From contig CAWDOA010000017.1 in assembly GCA_963803875.1 (NCBI GenBank), forward strand, positions 41,684 through 105,683: a stretch of 64,000 nt of DNA, written 5' to 3'. Origin of the DNA: JABDIY01 sp963803875. GTDB taxonomy: Bacteria; Actinomycetota; Acidimicrobiia; Acidimicrobiales; SZUA-35. Every line of letters begins with the position of its first letter. Positions within the stretch are counted from its first letter, which is position 1. The notes under the pieces were generated by a model. It did no database searches, had not been told where the DNA came from, and saw only the letters and a list, made by a program, of their open reading frames with translations. The position numbers and the translations under genes are program-made. This document shows positions 18,890-28,330 of this stretch, one piece after another.

Positions 18890-21478
18890 TTAGGTCCGCC
18901 CAAGGTCGGTGAGAGTGAGAACGAGTTCGCCTCGTTCGTTGCTGGCGGGGAGGTCGACCGAGCCGGTGAGACGCCACTCGTCGTAACCCTGGGGATCGCT
19001 GATGATTTGGGTGACGTCGCCGGTGCTGGGTTCCCAGATGAATTTGTGTGGCGATCGTGCTTCGGCGTCCACCATCACGGCATCGTGTTCGTCGTAGTAG
19101 GCGCTGAAGAGGCCGGTGGCTCCTTCGATCGGAACGAGATTGGGACGGTAGAACGCAAGCTCCTCAACATATTTCCACATGCGATTTCGGACGAGGATCG
19201 CGAATGCTTTGGTCTGTGTGAAGTCGGCCATCGGCGGCGGGGGAGCGGGAGCAGCATCGGCCTCGTCGGGGTTGCGCAGCTTCTCCCATTCGTCGATCAG
19301 CGACGAGTCCACCGTACGGATGACCACGTTGAGCCAGTCGATGATCTCTTCGATCTCGGGCGTGCGAACGTCGATCGGTACGTTCTGGATCAAGCCTTTG
19401 TACACATCGGAGAGGTAACGAAGGAGCACACCTTCGCTTCGTTTGAGTCCGTGGTAGTTGATGTACTCCACGATCGTCATAGCTTCGGTGAGCATCTCTC
19501 GCACGATGCTTTTGGGTTTGGGCGTGTATTGGCCGACGTAAGGATGGCGGATTCTGAAGTGGTCGAAGTGGTTGTAGATCCACTCTCGTTCCGGCTGTGG
19601 TGGTCGGACCTCGGCCAGTCGTTCCATTCGTTCCTCGTATTCGACGCCGCGACTCTTCATGTCGTTCATCAGCTCGGTCTTGGCTCGATCGAGCTGGGCT
19701 GCGATGATCACCCCGGGGTTTTCCTGGACCGACTCGACAATGCTGAGTACCCGGTATGCGAAAGAGTGTTCTGGCTCACCGGGTTCTGATGCCTCGGTCT
19801 CGACTGCCGCATGGTGATCTCTGGGTGCCGCTGCGGAGGGACGGAGCAGCTCTTCAGGCTCCTCAGCGTTGACCGAGCGAAGCGAGCTTGGAGCGACCGG
19901 AGGAGGCGCCCCCGGCGCCGACGATGCGAGCGGAATCGAATTGACAGCTGCGATCGCCCAGAGACTCAGCGGTTGATGGAGGGCGAATTCTTCCTGCACG
20001 TCGAAGGTGACTCGAACCAGGCGGCCCAGCTCGTCGGGCTCGTCGGGAAACTCCAGCAGATCGGCATCGCGCAATGATCGATAGATACGTATCGCCTGCC
20101 GTTTGTGTCCCCGCTTTCGTCGTTCGGTCTCGTGATTCTCTTTCAGGATTTGTTGCATTGCACCACACCCGTCGCCGGCGCGATCGAGGACGTTCAGCAT
20201 CATCTGATGACTCACGTCAAAGCTGCTGGTGAGCGGTTCGGGCTCGCCGTTCACCATCCGGTTGAAGGTGTCCTCTGTCCAGTGGGTGTAGCGCCGGTCG
20301 GGGGCTTGCTTCTTCTTCGGTTTCTTCTTGCTGCTGGAAGCCGCCGCCTTCTCTTCGGCGCGGGCGTTCTCCACCACATGGGGCGGCGCCTGCACCCACA
20401 CGTGGCCTTCGGTGTCGAACCCTCGCCGACCGGCCCGGCCGGCGATCTGCTTGAACTCGCGGTTGGTGAGCAGACGATTGGAGCGACCGTCGTATTTGCA
20501 GAGTTGGGTGAAAAGAACCGATCGGATCGGCACGTTGACGCCTACGCCAAGGGTGTCGGTTCCGCAGATGATCTTCAGCAGTCCCTCTTGTGCGAGCTTC
20601 TCGATCAGCAACCGATATTTCGGGAGCAGGCCGGCGTGGTGGACGCCGACGCCTCCGGTGATCCAGCGCCGCATGTCCTTTCCGATCGGCGTGTCGAACC
20701 GGAAGCCGCCGATCGCCTCCTTGATCTTGGCCTTCTCTTCCTTGGAGAGTGGGTCGAGGCTCAGGTAGCTCTGAGCAGCCTCGGTCGCCTCCCGTTGGGT
20801 GAAGTGGACGAGGTAGATCGGTGCCCGATCGGTCTCGAGGAGGTCCGAAACCGAAGCGTGAAGGGTTGTATGCCGGTACTCGAACGTGAGCGGCACCGGC
20901 CGGTCCGTTGACTTCACGGTGATCGCAGCTCGGCCGGTGCGTTCGGTGAGATCGCGCTCGAAGAACTGGGTCGGACCGAGGGTCGCGCTCATCAAGCAGA
21001 ACTGGGTTTGGGGCAGCTCCAGCAAGGGCACCTGCCACGCCCAGCCTCGCTGTGGGTCGGCGTAGTAGTGAAACTCGTCGACCACTGCCTGATCGACGTT
21101 TGCTCGCGATCCTTCTCGCAGTGCCAGATTGGCGAGGATCTCGGCGGTGCAGCAGATGATGGGAGCGTCACTGTTGATGCTGGCGTCACCGGTGACCATC
21201 CCCACGTTCTCAGCGCCGAAGTCGTTGCTGAGGCTGAAGAACTTCTCGCTCACGAGAGCCTTGATCGGTGCGGTGTAGTAGCTGCGGTGGCCGAGCTTCA
21301 GCGATGCGTAGTGGACGGCCGCTCCCACCAAGCTCTTTCCTGATCCGGTGGGCGTGTTGAGAATGACGTGGTTTCCACTGTAGAGCTCGAGGATCGCTTC
21401 GAGCTGGTGGTCGTACAGCTCTAGGCCGAGCTGGGTAGCGAACTCGGTGAAGCCGTCGAGTAGTTCACCTTCGTCCAC
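18890..21478 (-). CDS. DEAD/DEAH-box helicase with DUF3516 C-terminus
   Basis: An 862-residue superfamily 2 helicase. Motif I is NTPTGSGKS near residue 45. Motif II reads VVDEFHYY (DEFH rather than DEVH/DECH), motif III MSATL, and motif VI QIAGRAGRRGFD. A Lys-rich linker (about residues 385-400) separates the motor from a C-terminal region resembling DUF3516, found in actinobacterial Ski2-like helicases. It probably unwinds RNA or DNA; a role in RNA turnover would be in line with Ski2-like relatives but is inference. It is a single gene upstream of the HNH gene on the same strand (31 bp gap). Confidence 0.9.
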   Translation of the reverse strand: MDEGELLDGFTEFATQLGLELYDHQLEAILELYSGNHVILNTPTGSGKSLVGAAVHYASLKLGHRSYYTAPIKALVSEKFFSLSNDFGAENVGMVTGDASINSDAPIICCTAEILANLALREGSRANVDQAVVDEFHYYADPQRGWAWQVPLLELPQTQFCLMSATLGPTQFFERDLTERTGRAAITVKSTDRPVPLTFEYRHTTLHASVSDLLETDRAPIYLVHFTQREATEAAQSYLSLDPLSKEEKAKIKEAIGGFRFDTPIGKDMRRWITGGVGVHHAGLLPKYRLLIEKLAQEGLLKIICGTDTLGVGVNVPIRSVLFTQLCKYDGRSNRLLTNREFKQIAGRAGRRGFDTEGHVWVQAPPHVVENARAEEKAAASSSKKKPKKKQAPDRRYTHWTEDTFNRMVNGEPEPLTSSFDVSHQMMLNVLDRAGDGCGAMQQILKENHETERRKRGHKRQAIRIYRSLRDADLLEFPDEPDELGRLVRVTFDVQEEFALHQPLSLWAIAAVNSIPLASSAPGAPPPVAPSSLRSVNAEEPEELLRPSAAAPRDHHAAVETEASEPGEPEHSFAYRVLSIVESVQENPGVIIAAQLDRAKTELMNDMKSRGVEYEERMERLAEVRPPQPEREWIYNHFDHFRIRHPYVGQYTPKPKSIVREMLTEAMTIVEYINYHGLKRSEGVLLRYLSDVYKGLIQNVPIDVRTPEIEEIIDWLNVVIRTVDSSLIDEWEKLRNPDEADAAPAPPPPMADFTQTKAFAILVRNRMWKYVEELAFYRPNLVPIEGATGLFSAYYDEHDAVMVDAEARSPHKFIWEPSTGDVTQIISDPQGYDEWRLTGSVDLPASNERGELVLTLTDLGRT

Positions 21479-21520
21479 AATTGGCAGGCTACCCGCAGTT
21501 ACCGATCCGCCTTGAGCTGT

Positions 21521-22046
21521 CTACTCGACCTCGTCGTGCAGCTCGATGTCGACCAGCAGCTTGTCGGCGAGGGCCTGGAGCACATCGCCCAAATCGTCCT
21601 CGGACAGTTCCAGCGGCGCACTCAGCACCGCCGTGGCCTCGAACAGGGTGCCACCGGCCATCGGGGCGCTGCGGGTGTGTGTTTCAAGATCGGCGATGCT
21701 CACGTGTCTGGACGCCAGTGCGGAGGAGATGTCGTAAATGATGCCAGGCCGATCTTGGCCCACCAGTTCGAGCGAGAAGGTGCGAGTCGCGGTCTCACCG
21801 CTCGGCGCTGCTCTCTGCACTGTGACGCTCAGAAGCCCGGATGTTTCGATGCGTTCGAGTTCTTCTGTGAGGGCATTCGGCTGCGTCATCGGGCACCGTC
21901 ACCAACACGATGCCGGCGAAGTGCCCGGCCAGGTTGGACATGTTGCTTTCTTCCCAGTTTCCGCCGTGCTGAGCGATCGCAGCGGCTACTGAGTTCACGA
22001 GGCCGCTTTGATCCTTACCGATGATCGTTACGACGAGCGATGCCAT
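21521..22046 (-). CDS. double ACT-domain protein (GcvR-like), apparent +1 break near 21877
   Basis: About 174 residues when repaired. Two ACT domains are visible: SLVVTIIGKDQSGLVNSVAA at the N-terminus and FSLELVGQDRPGIIYDISSA in the second half, the layout of the GcvR family of glycine-cleavage regulators and related amino-acid sensors. The halves are in different frames; skipping one base near 21876-21878 links VTVPDDAA to NALTEELERIETSG. No DNA-binding domain is seen, so it would act by binding ligand or protein. It lies just downstream of the saccharopine-dehydrogenase-like gene on the same strand. Confidence 0.75.
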
Positions 22047-22080
22047 TGGTTCAGAGTAGGTGAGAGACAATGATGTGCGC

Positions 22081-23287
22081 TCAAAGCACTGTGAAGCTCA
22101 AACCGGCGTGGTCGGTGAGGGCCGAGATCAGATCGTCCCCCATGGCGGTGGCGGGCGTCCAGAAACCACCGGGTGTGCTGAGAGTCCGGAGTCTCGAGCA
22201 GCGTGAGCGCTGACTCGGAAAGCATTCGCGCAGTAGACCCGTAGCCGGGGTCACGGTCACCGGTGACCTGCACCCTGACCACGTCGCCACTCGAGGTGGT
22301 TCCCCGCAGGATGATCGTGAAGAATCCGTTCCGCTGAGCGTCGGGCGAAGGGCCTTCTCCCGGGTCGGGGAGGACGAACCGCCTCATCAGGTTTCGGGTG
22401 GGACCCAGTGCGGCAAGCCCCATGAAACCCCCCAGCCCGGCGGCGAGGGCTCCGGCTTTGGCGGCTCCCAGGGGGCCGCCACCGGTTGCCATTTCTTCGC
22501 TGTAGGTGAAGTCCCCCCACGGTTTACCGAGAAGTGCGTGAGTGCGGTGGACGATCTTGCTGTTGGTTGCGGCCATCACGAACGGCGCCAGCCAGAGCTT
22601 TTCCTCGGTGTGTTCGCGGACACGACTCGGGTTGGGTTGGCGAATTCCCGATCGTTCCCCCGATGGCGCAAGGGCGTACGGGTTTGTCAGGACTTTGCGC
22701 AACGAAGGATCCTGGGCGAGTTCCTCCATCATGTTCATCATGCTGGCGATCGTTCCGCCCGAGGCGCCCCCCTTCATCGCCTTGACAATCAGTTCAACCG
22801 TCACTGCCGGTTCGCCGTGCAGCTCCTGGCAGTGGCGCTGAAGGAACCAAACCCCCAAATCGGAGGGAATGGAATCGAATCCGCAGGCGTGAACGATTCG
22901 TGCTCCGGACTCCGTTGCGACGTCCTGGTACTCGTCGATCATGCGTGCCATCCAGTGCGGCTCGCCGCTGAGATCGCAGTAGTCGGTCCCGAGTTCGGCG
23001 CAGGCAGCGACCACCCCGGTTCCATATTGTGCGTAGGGGCCCACTGTGGAGATCACCAGCTTGGTGGAGTTGACCATTTCCCGGACGGTGGAATCGTCGT
23101 TGGCGTCCACGACCAGCTCGGGTACCGCGGCCCCGGTCTCTTGTGCGACCTCGCTGAGTTTGGCTGGGTTGCGGCCGGCGATGGCCCAATTCACAGCGCC
23201 GTCGACGCCGATTCGCTCGACCAGGTTTCGAGCGGTGATCTGACCCACGAAGCTCGTGGCGCCGAAAAGAATCAGGTCGTAGTTCAC
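22081..23287 (-). CDS. saccharopine dehydrogenase-like (trans-acting enoyl reductase family) protein, apparent +1 break near 22180
   Basis: About 402 residues from GTG 23287. The N-terminal Rossmann region reads LILFGATSFVGQITARNL, followed by WAIAGRNPAKL and the conserved GPYAQYGTGVVAACAELGTDYCDLSGE block. This is the saccharopine-dehydrogenase-like family that includes mycobacterial Rv2449c/Rv2953-type reductases. Near 22180 one base is extra; skipping it restores the family C-terminus TPGGFWTPATAMGDDL ending at 22081. Without repair the frame runs on to 22028 with nonsense sequence and into the ACT gene. Rv2953 reduces a lipid intermediate; the substrate here is unknown. Confidence 0.83.
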
Positions 23288-23324
23288 GGTTCGACGCTAC
23301 CCATCTCGGCCCGGGCTGCACCCG

Positions 23325-24039
23325 CTAGCGGAACAGATCCCCGTCGTAGCTTCGAACCACATCGTCAACCACGGTTCCGTTGCCGAACCAGGACGGGTCG
23401 ACGCCCCTGATGACCGCCACCGCCACGCCGGAGCTCTTGCCTCTGATCAGCTCGGCAGCACCGGCGAGCTCATCAACGATGCAGATTTCGGTGACGGTGA
23501 GCGTACGGCCGGTGGCGTCGGGGGATCCCCGCAGGTCGAGTATCGGCCGGATTCCGGCACAGCCCAGTGCGATGTCGGTAACGCCGCGTCGCCAGGGTCG
23601 GCCGAAGGTGTCGGCCACGATGACTGCGACTTCGGTTCCGAGCCGGTGGGTGATGGCGTCGCGGATTCGGCGAGCAGAACGATCGGAGTCCTCAGGGAGC
23701 AGAGCCGCGATGTCAGGCGCAACGTTGCTTCGATCGATCCCTGCGTTGGCGCAGACGTAGCCATGTTTGGTTTCGGTGATGATCAGGTCACCTCGGCGGC
23801 GCAACACCCGCTTGGCCTCGGCGACCACGAGTGGCTTGTGGCTCAGCGGATCCGTGGGATCTACGCGCACCAGTTGACCCTCCGCCTTGCTGACCACCTT
23901 CTGGCTGACTATCAGAACGTCACCTTTGGCACAGGGGGTACTCGGCCTGGCAGGCGGTATGGATCAGCCCGGCGAGATCGTCGCCGGGCTGGATTTCCGG
24001 GAGGCCCTCGATTGCCACAATTTCCAGCCGTTTCGCCAT
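23325..24039 (-). CDS. cofE: coenzyme F420-0:L-glutamate ligase, apparent +1 break near 23928
   Basis: About 238 residues starting at ATG 24039. The N-terminal part reads LEIVAIEGLPEIQPGDDLAG, then the frame is lost at a TGA. Skipping one base near 23928 restores KGDVLIVSQKVVSKAEGQLV, the CofE hallmark. Later motifs include ITETKHGYVCANAGIDRSN and DTFGRPWRRGVTDIALG (GTP and metal binding). It adds glutamates to F420-0, the last steps of F420 synthesis. It ends at the CofE domain, with no nitroreductase-like C-terminal domain as in mycobacterial FbiB. This implies an F420-dependent redox metabolism in the host. Confidence 0.83.
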
Positions 24040-24079
24040 GAGCCGAACCTACTGGGTGGATCGAATCTTGGGATCGGGT

Positions 24080-24400
24080 CTATGTGAAGATAATTTGTCC
24101 GCCGGCGGCCATTTCGTAGAACTCGCCGACGGTGATAATCCCTTCCACGTAGTCGACGAGATCGTCCTCGGTGAAGCCGAAAAGATCTGCGGACGCCATA
24201 CATGCATACAGGCCCGCGCCAGTGTCGGAGATCATCTCTACGAACTCAGGGATATCGGGAATGTCGAGCGCCTCGATCTTGTGTTCCGTGTATTTGGTAG
24301 CGAGGGCCGACACACCGGGGATTCCGCCGGGGCCCAAACCGCTGACAGAGTGACGTTTGACCCTGCCCGAGCGCCTCGCAAACCCTTGAAATGGGGTCAT
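24080..24400 (-). CDS. DsrE-family protein, N-terminally truncated
   Basis: A 106-residue product. Residues about 25-106 match the C-terminal half of DsrE/DsrE2-like proteins (GLGPGGIPGVSALATKYTEH, ISDTGAGLYACMASADLFGF, ending AAGGQIIFT), including the conserved Cys in YACMAS. The usual first ~60 residues with the initial beta-alpha unit are missing: the only start (ATG 24400) overlaps, on the other strand, the ATG of the CBS gene. It is either a genuinely short variant or a remnant cut when the CBS gene took the upstream DNA. DsrE proteins act in sulfur relay or as small redox scaffolds. Confidence 0.6.
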   Translation of the reverse strand: MTPFQGFARRSGRVKRHSVSGLGPGGIPGVSALATKYTEHKIEALDIPDIPEFVEMISDTGAGLYACMASADLFGFTEDDLVDYVEGIITVGEFYEMAAGGQIIFT

Positions 24401-24779
24401 GAGAAACAGCGCACAACAGCCGAGGCTTGTGAGGGACCTGATGACGTTCGATGTGCTGACGTTGCTTCCCACGGACACGGTCGACGACGCACGAGATCGC
24501 ATGCTGGTCGGAGCCATCAACGCTATTCCCATTGTGGCTGAGAACGGTCAGACGGTCGGGATGGTCACCTCGCACGACCTCGTTGACGACTGGGAGGGCA
24601 CGTCACCGCTCTCGGCGTGCATGACTCACACCGTGGTCACCATGGACTCGTCGGCCAGCGTGGTCGAGGCTGCTCAGGTGATGAAGGCCGAACTGATTCA
24701 TCACCTCGTGATCACTGAGGATGGCCAAGCTGTCGGTGTGTTGTCCACCTTTGATCTACTCGACGCTCTATCGGAATGA
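24399..24779 (+). CDS. CBS-domain pair protein (Hrp1-like)
   Basis: A 126-residue protein made almost wholly of two CBS motifs: RDLMTFDVLTLLPTDTVDDA with MVTSHDLVDDW, and CMTHTVVTMDSSASVVEAAQ with VLSTFDLLDAL. Such stand-alone CBS pairs bind adenine nucleotides and act as energy sensors. The M. tuberculosis DosR-regulon member Hrp1 (Rv2626c) has the same architecture. It begins the plus-strand run CBS, carboxymuconolactone decarboxylase-like, Rv2004c-like kinase, universal stress protein. I saw no clear DosR-type box immediately upstream. Confidence 0.85.
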   Translation: MRNSAQQPRLVRDLMTFDVLTLLPTDTVDDARDRMLVGAINAIPIVAENGQTVGMVTSHDLVDDWEGTSPLSACMTHTVVTMDSSASVVEAAQVMKAELIHHLVITEDGQAVGVLSTFDLLDALSE

Positions 24780-24788
24780 GGTACCACC

Positions 24789-25157
24789 ATGACTACCAAG
24801 TTCATTCGTCGCAGGGATGAGCTCCTCGCCGGGTTTCGCGCCCTCCGCCGCGATTTGCCGCAGGTCATGGCCGGGTTCGGCCAGATCCACAAGGCCGCCA
24901 TGTCCGACGGAGAGTTGCCGACCAAGACCAAAGAACTGATAGCGCTGGCCATAGGTGTCACCAGTCGTTGCGAAGGGTGCATTGCGCTCCATACCTACGA
25001 TGCGCTGAAGGCGGGGGCGACGAAGGCAGAGGTCCACGAGGCGCTGGGCGTCGCAATCATGATGGGAGGCGGACCGGCAGCGGTGTACGCCTCCGAAGCC
25101 GTCGAGGCGGTGGAACAGTTCTACCTTCACCGCGACGATGAAGCGACCAGCGGATAG
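24789..25157 (+). CDS. carboxymuconolactone decarboxylase / AhpD-like protein
   Basis: A 122-residue all-helical protein of the CMD/AhpD family. The family redox motif Cys-x2-Cys is present as SRCEGCIALHTYDALKAGAT with the following His. Proteins of this type act as alkylhydroperoxidases (AhpD) or related redox helpers. It follows the CBS gene by 9 bases, and its stop directly abuts the ATG of the next gene, so it is in the same operon. Peroxide or peroxynitrite defence would fit the surrounding stress genes but is inference. Confidence 0.85.
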   Translation: MTTKFIRRRDELLAGFRALRRDLPQVMAGFGQIHKAAMSDGELPTKTKELIALAIGVTSRCEGCIALHTYDALKAGATKAEVHEALGVAIMMGGGPAAVYASEAVEAVEQFYLHRDDEATSG

Positions 25158-26633
25158 ATGACCGAGAAGTACGCCGATATCGCCGAGACCCACATCTCGA
25201 CGGTGTTCTTCGCTGGTGACCGGGCGTACAAGCTACTGAAGCCGGTCAAGATGGGGTTTCTCGACTTCTCGACTTCGGAGCGACGCATGGAGGCCGCAGA
25301 GCGGGAATTGCAGCTCAATCGCCGTATTGCTCCCGATGTCTACCTGGGCCTGTCCGACGTCATCGAAGGGCAATCCACGGTTGATCGATTCCTGGTCATG
25401 AAGCGGATGCCCACTCACAGGCGACTCTCACTGCTGTTGACACAGCCCGACAGCGAATCGCACGTGCGGCGAGTAGCGCGATCGATCGCCCAGTTCCACG
25501 CATCCCTGGACCCTGTGCGAAAGGAACCGTCACCGGCGTCGCTGCCGGCGGTGAAGAAGAACTGGGATGACAACGTCGAGACGATGACACCGTACGTCGG
25601 ACCGGTCCTGGATCCGGTTCAGTTTGGTCGGGTACGGGCCATGTACTCAACCTTCATCGAAGCCCGTGAGTTGTTGTTCGCGCAGCGAATCGATTCGGGT
25701 TTGGTCAGAGACGGTCACGGCGACCTGACCGCCGACGACATTTTCTGCCTCGATGATGGTCCCCGAATCCTCGACTGCCTCGCATTCGATGATTCGCTGC
25801 GGATCAGCGATGTGCTGCTCGATGTTGCGTTCTTGGCGATGGATGTCGAACGGTTGGCCGGTCCGGCCCTTGCGGACCATTTCATGGGCAGTTACACCGA
25901 GTTCTCCAACGAGCATCATCCGGCGTCGTTGCTACATCACTACGTTGCGTACCGAGCACACGTCCGAGCCAAGATTGCGTGCCTCCGGTTCACCCAGGGT
26001 GACATCGATTCCGCCGATTCTGCTCGTGCGTACCTGCAGCTGTCCCTGCGGCATCTGGAAGTGGCGGCGGTCAGGCTGGTGCTGATCGGCGGCTCGCCGG
26101 GAACGGGAAAGACCACCCTCGCCAACGCCCTGGGCGCTCAGCGCAACTGGATCGTGCTCAATTCCGATGAACTTCGCAAGGATGTCGCCGGTCAAGGGCA
26201 TCAGGACCGCGATGTAACGCCATTCGGTACGGGCATCTATTCGGCAGAATTCAACCAACGGACATACGCCACACTGCTCGATCAGGCACTGCGTCTGCTC
26301 AGGCAGGGGGAATCGGTGATTCTGGATGCCTCTTGGCCCACTGGGGAGCTCCGGTCCGCGGCCCGAGAGATTGCCGCATCGGGAGGGGCCGTCCTCCACG
26401 AGTTCGAGTGTGCGCTCCCCGCCGAGGAATGCAAGGCGAGGATTATCGATCGGCTCAGCAAACCTGAACGCAACGACTTCTCTGACGCCACGCCTTCGAT
26501 CGTGGAGGATGCGATCGCCAGTCGCGATGTTTGGCCGGAGGCAGTTGTGATCGATTCCTCGCATCACGTAGCCCAGTTGGTCACCGAGGTTGGAACCGAA
26601 CTCGACATGGCCGAGGAGTCGCAAGGGACCTAA
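25158..26633 (+). CDS. bifunctional phosphotransferase-like / AAA ATPase protein (Rv2004c-like)
   Basis: A 491-residue two-domain protein. Residues about 1-300 resemble an aminoglycoside-phosphotransferase fold with GHGDLTADDIFCLDDGP near residue 187 and DCLAFDD near 206 as the brace and metal motifs; the usual His after HGDL is Thr here. Residues about 305-480 are a P-loop kinase (IGGSPGTGKTTLANALG, Walker A at 311-320), with LDASWP as a Walker B-like strand. The same architecture occurs in M. tuberculosis Rv2004c, a DosR-regulon gene located next to a universal stress protein gene, as here. Its substrate is unknown. Confidence 0.85.
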   Translation: MTEKYADIAETHISTVFFAGDRAYKLLKPVKMGFLDFSTSERRMEAAERELQLNRRIAPDVYLGLSDVIEGQSTVDRFLVMKRMPTHRRLSLLLTQPDSESHVRRVARSIAQFHASLDPVRKEPSPASLPAVKKNWDDNVETMTPYVGPVLDPVQFGRVRAMYSTFIEARELLFAQRIDSGLVRDGHGDLTADDIFCLDDGPRILDCLAFDDSLRISDVLLDVAFLAMDVERLAGPALADHFMGSYTEFSNEHHPASLLHHYVAYRAHVRAKIACLRFTQGDIDSADSARAYLQLSLRHLEVAAVRLVLIGGSPGTGKTTLANALGAQRNWIVLNSDELRKDVAGQGHQDRDVTPFGTGIYSAEFNQRTYATLLDQALRLLRQGESVILDASWPTGELRSAAREIAASGGAVLHEFECALPAEECKARIIDRLSKPERNDFSDATPSIVEDAIASRDVWPEAVVIDSSHHVAQLVTEVGTELDMAEESQGT

Positions 26634-26673
26634 TGCTCTGCCCTCGTTCGCAAGCTCGACTGATCATGAGCCT

Positions 26674-27540
26674 ATGAACACCAACTCCGACAGGCCCCAG
26701 GTTGTCGTTGGCATCGACGGGTCTCCAGACTCCCGACTTGCCTTGGAATGGGCGGCTGACCCAGACAAGGGTCTTGGAGACATCCGGACGCTGACGGCCT
26801 ACAACATCGGCCCGTTCTTCGATGGACTGGGAATGGCGCCCAGCGCGGTGTACAGCCCGGAGATCTTCCAAAGCGCAGCCGAGGAACGAGCCGTCGCGGT
26901 TCTGAACCAGGTGGATCCCGGTCTGGTGGAGACGCATCGCACCGTGCAGGGGTCTGCCGGCCGTTGCCTGGTTGAGGCTGCTGAGGGGCTCGATCTGCTG
27001 GTTGTGGGCTGTCGTGGTCGCAGTGCCGCAGCCGAGATGCTCCTGGGTTCGGTGGGTTCCTACTGTGTGAAGCATTCCTCGGTCCCGGTTGCGATCGTGC
27101 CTGAGACCGGAAACGTCAAAGGTCCCCTGTCGCGTCTCGTCGTTGGGATAGATGGTTCGGACAACTCCAAGGCTGCGCTGCGATGGGCGCTTGATCACGT
27201 TGACAGCGACGGCAAGGTTGTCGCCATGGGAACATTCAACATGATGTTCCATGCGTTCAGCGTGCCTGAACCTCCCGAATCCGAACTGGTCGATCAGATG
27301 TTGGACACGGTCCGTGAAACTGTGGAAGTCGTGTCACGCCCTGACGAGATCGACAAGCTCATCGAGATCGATGTCCATGCCGGGGACCCGAGAATGGAGC
27401 TGCGCCTCGCCGGTGAGCAGGCGAGCGCCCTGGTACTTGGCTCCCGGGGTCATCGCGGAGTTGCCCATCTGTTGCTTGGTTCCACCGCCACCTCGCTTGC
27501 CCAGCACCCTACGTCGGTCACGATCGTTGTCCCCGAATAG
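26674..27540 (+). CDS. universal stress protein, two USP domains
   Basis: A 288-residue protein from ATG 26674. Two tandem USP domains each carry the ATP-binding signature Gly-x2-Gly-x9-Gly-Ser: GCRGRSAAAEMLLGSVG in the first and GSRGHRGVAHLLLGSTA in the second. Tandem USPs of this size match the mycobacterial Rv2005c/Rv2623 class, which bind ATP and slow growth. It follows the Rv2004c-like gene by 40 bp and precedes the DosR-like regulator by 100 bp, the interval that contains a perfect DosR-type palindrome. Confidence 0.92.
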   Translation: MNTNSDRPQVVVGIDGSPDSRLALEWAADPDKGLGDIRTLTAYNIGPFFDGLGMAPSAVYSPEIFQSAAEERAVAVLNQVDPGLVETHRTVQGSAGRCLVEAAEGLDLLVVGCRGRSAAAEMLLGSVGSYCVKHSSVPVAIVPETGNVKGPLSRLVVGIDGSDNSKAALRWALDHVDSDGKVVAMGTFNMMFHAFSVPEPPESELVDQMLDTVRETVEVVSRPDEIDKLIEIDVHAGDPRMELRLAGEQASALVLGSRGHRGVAHLLLGSTATSLAQHPTSVTIVVPE

Positions 27541-27560
27541 GCGTAGTTCCCGTCGGGGCT

Positions 27561-27574
27561 GGGACTAAAGTCCC
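27561..27574. promoter_or_regulatory. perfect DosR-type box (14-bp palindrome)
   Basis: GGGACTAAAGTCCC matches the mycobacterial DosR consensus core GGGACTWWAGTCCC at all 14 positions and has two perfect six-base inverted arms. It ends 65 bp upstream of the ATG of the DosR-like gene. This indicates autoregulation, as reported for mycobacterial dosR. Confidence 0.88.
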
Positions 27575-27639
27575 TATTGAGGGCGGCCAGCTGGAGGACA
27601 TCATGCCTACAAGCTGAGCTGGCCCCGTGGGATGTGTGC

Positions 27640-28320
27640 ATGAAGACCGAAAAGGATGATGGCGGCGGCCCAGCCCCTATCGGCGTCTTCCTGCTCGACG
27701 ATCACGAGATCGTGCGTCGGGGTGTCGCCGATCTGTTGAACGCCGAAGCCGACATCACAGTCGTCGGAGAAGCGGGCACAGCTGCCGAAGCTCTGAGGGA
27801 GGTTGAGCATTGTCACCCCGATGTTGCGGTCCTCGATGTCCGATTGGGCGACGGCAACGGTATCGAGGTGTGCCGAGACATCAGGTCTGAGTATCCACAC
27901 ATCGCCTGTCTCATCCTCACATCGTTCGCTGATGATCATGCGCTCGTCGATGCGTCCTTTGCCGGAGCCGCCGGCTATGTCCTCAAGCAGATCCGCAGCA
28001 ACGACCTGGTCGAGTCCATTCGAAAGGTCGCCAACGGATCGGCGCTCTTGGACACCGCGACCGTACGTATGGCAATGGCGCGGCTCAAGGACAGCGAGGA
28101 GGGCCGGGTGGCCACGCTCACACCCCAGGAGCACAAGATCTTTGATCTCATCGGCGAGGGACGATCGAATCGTCAGATCGCCGATGAACTGTTCCTCGCC
28201 GAGAAGACGGTCAAGAACTATGTGTCAAACCTGCTGTCCAAGTTGGGTATGAGTCGTCGAACTGAGGCTGCTGCGTTCGCAGCCCGACTCGAGGAACGAG
28301 CCAAGAAACGCTACGAATAG
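27640..28320 (+). CDS. dosR: DosR/DevR-like NarL-family response regulator
   Basis: A 226-residue regulator from ATG 27640. Receiver domain: acidic pocket VFLLDDHE, phosphoacceptor Asp66 in VLDVRLGDGNGIE, Thr94 and Lys116. A LuxR-type helix-turn-helix occupies residues 165-215. The recognition helix reads FLAEKTVKNYVSNLLSKLG; Lys189, Lys192 and Asn193 correspond to the DosR DNA-contact residues Lys179, Lys182 and Asn183. The DNGNGIE-type receiver motif and LILTS strand are also as in DosR. It should bind the GGGACT...AGTCCC boxes seen around this island. No histidine kinase is directly downstream; candidates lie at 31.5 and 36.4 kb. Confidence 0.93.
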   Translation: MKTEKDDGGGPAPIGVFLLDDHEIVRRGVADLLNAEADITVVGEAGTAAEALREVEHCHPDVAVLDVRLGDGNGIEVCRDIRSEYPHIACLILTSFADDHALVDASFAGAAGYVLKQIRSNDLVESIRKVANGSALLDTATVRMAMARLKDSEEGRVATLTPQEHKIFDLIGEGRSNRQIADELFLAEKTVKNYVSNLLSKLGMSRRTEAAAFAARLEERAKKRYE

Positions 28321-28330
28321 AACGTCTCGG

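Noticed and set aside
22028..22180. Overlap of the saccharopine-dehydrogenase-like gene with the ACT gene
   Set aside because: The overlap disappears once the frame break near 22180 is repaired; the true end is 22081.
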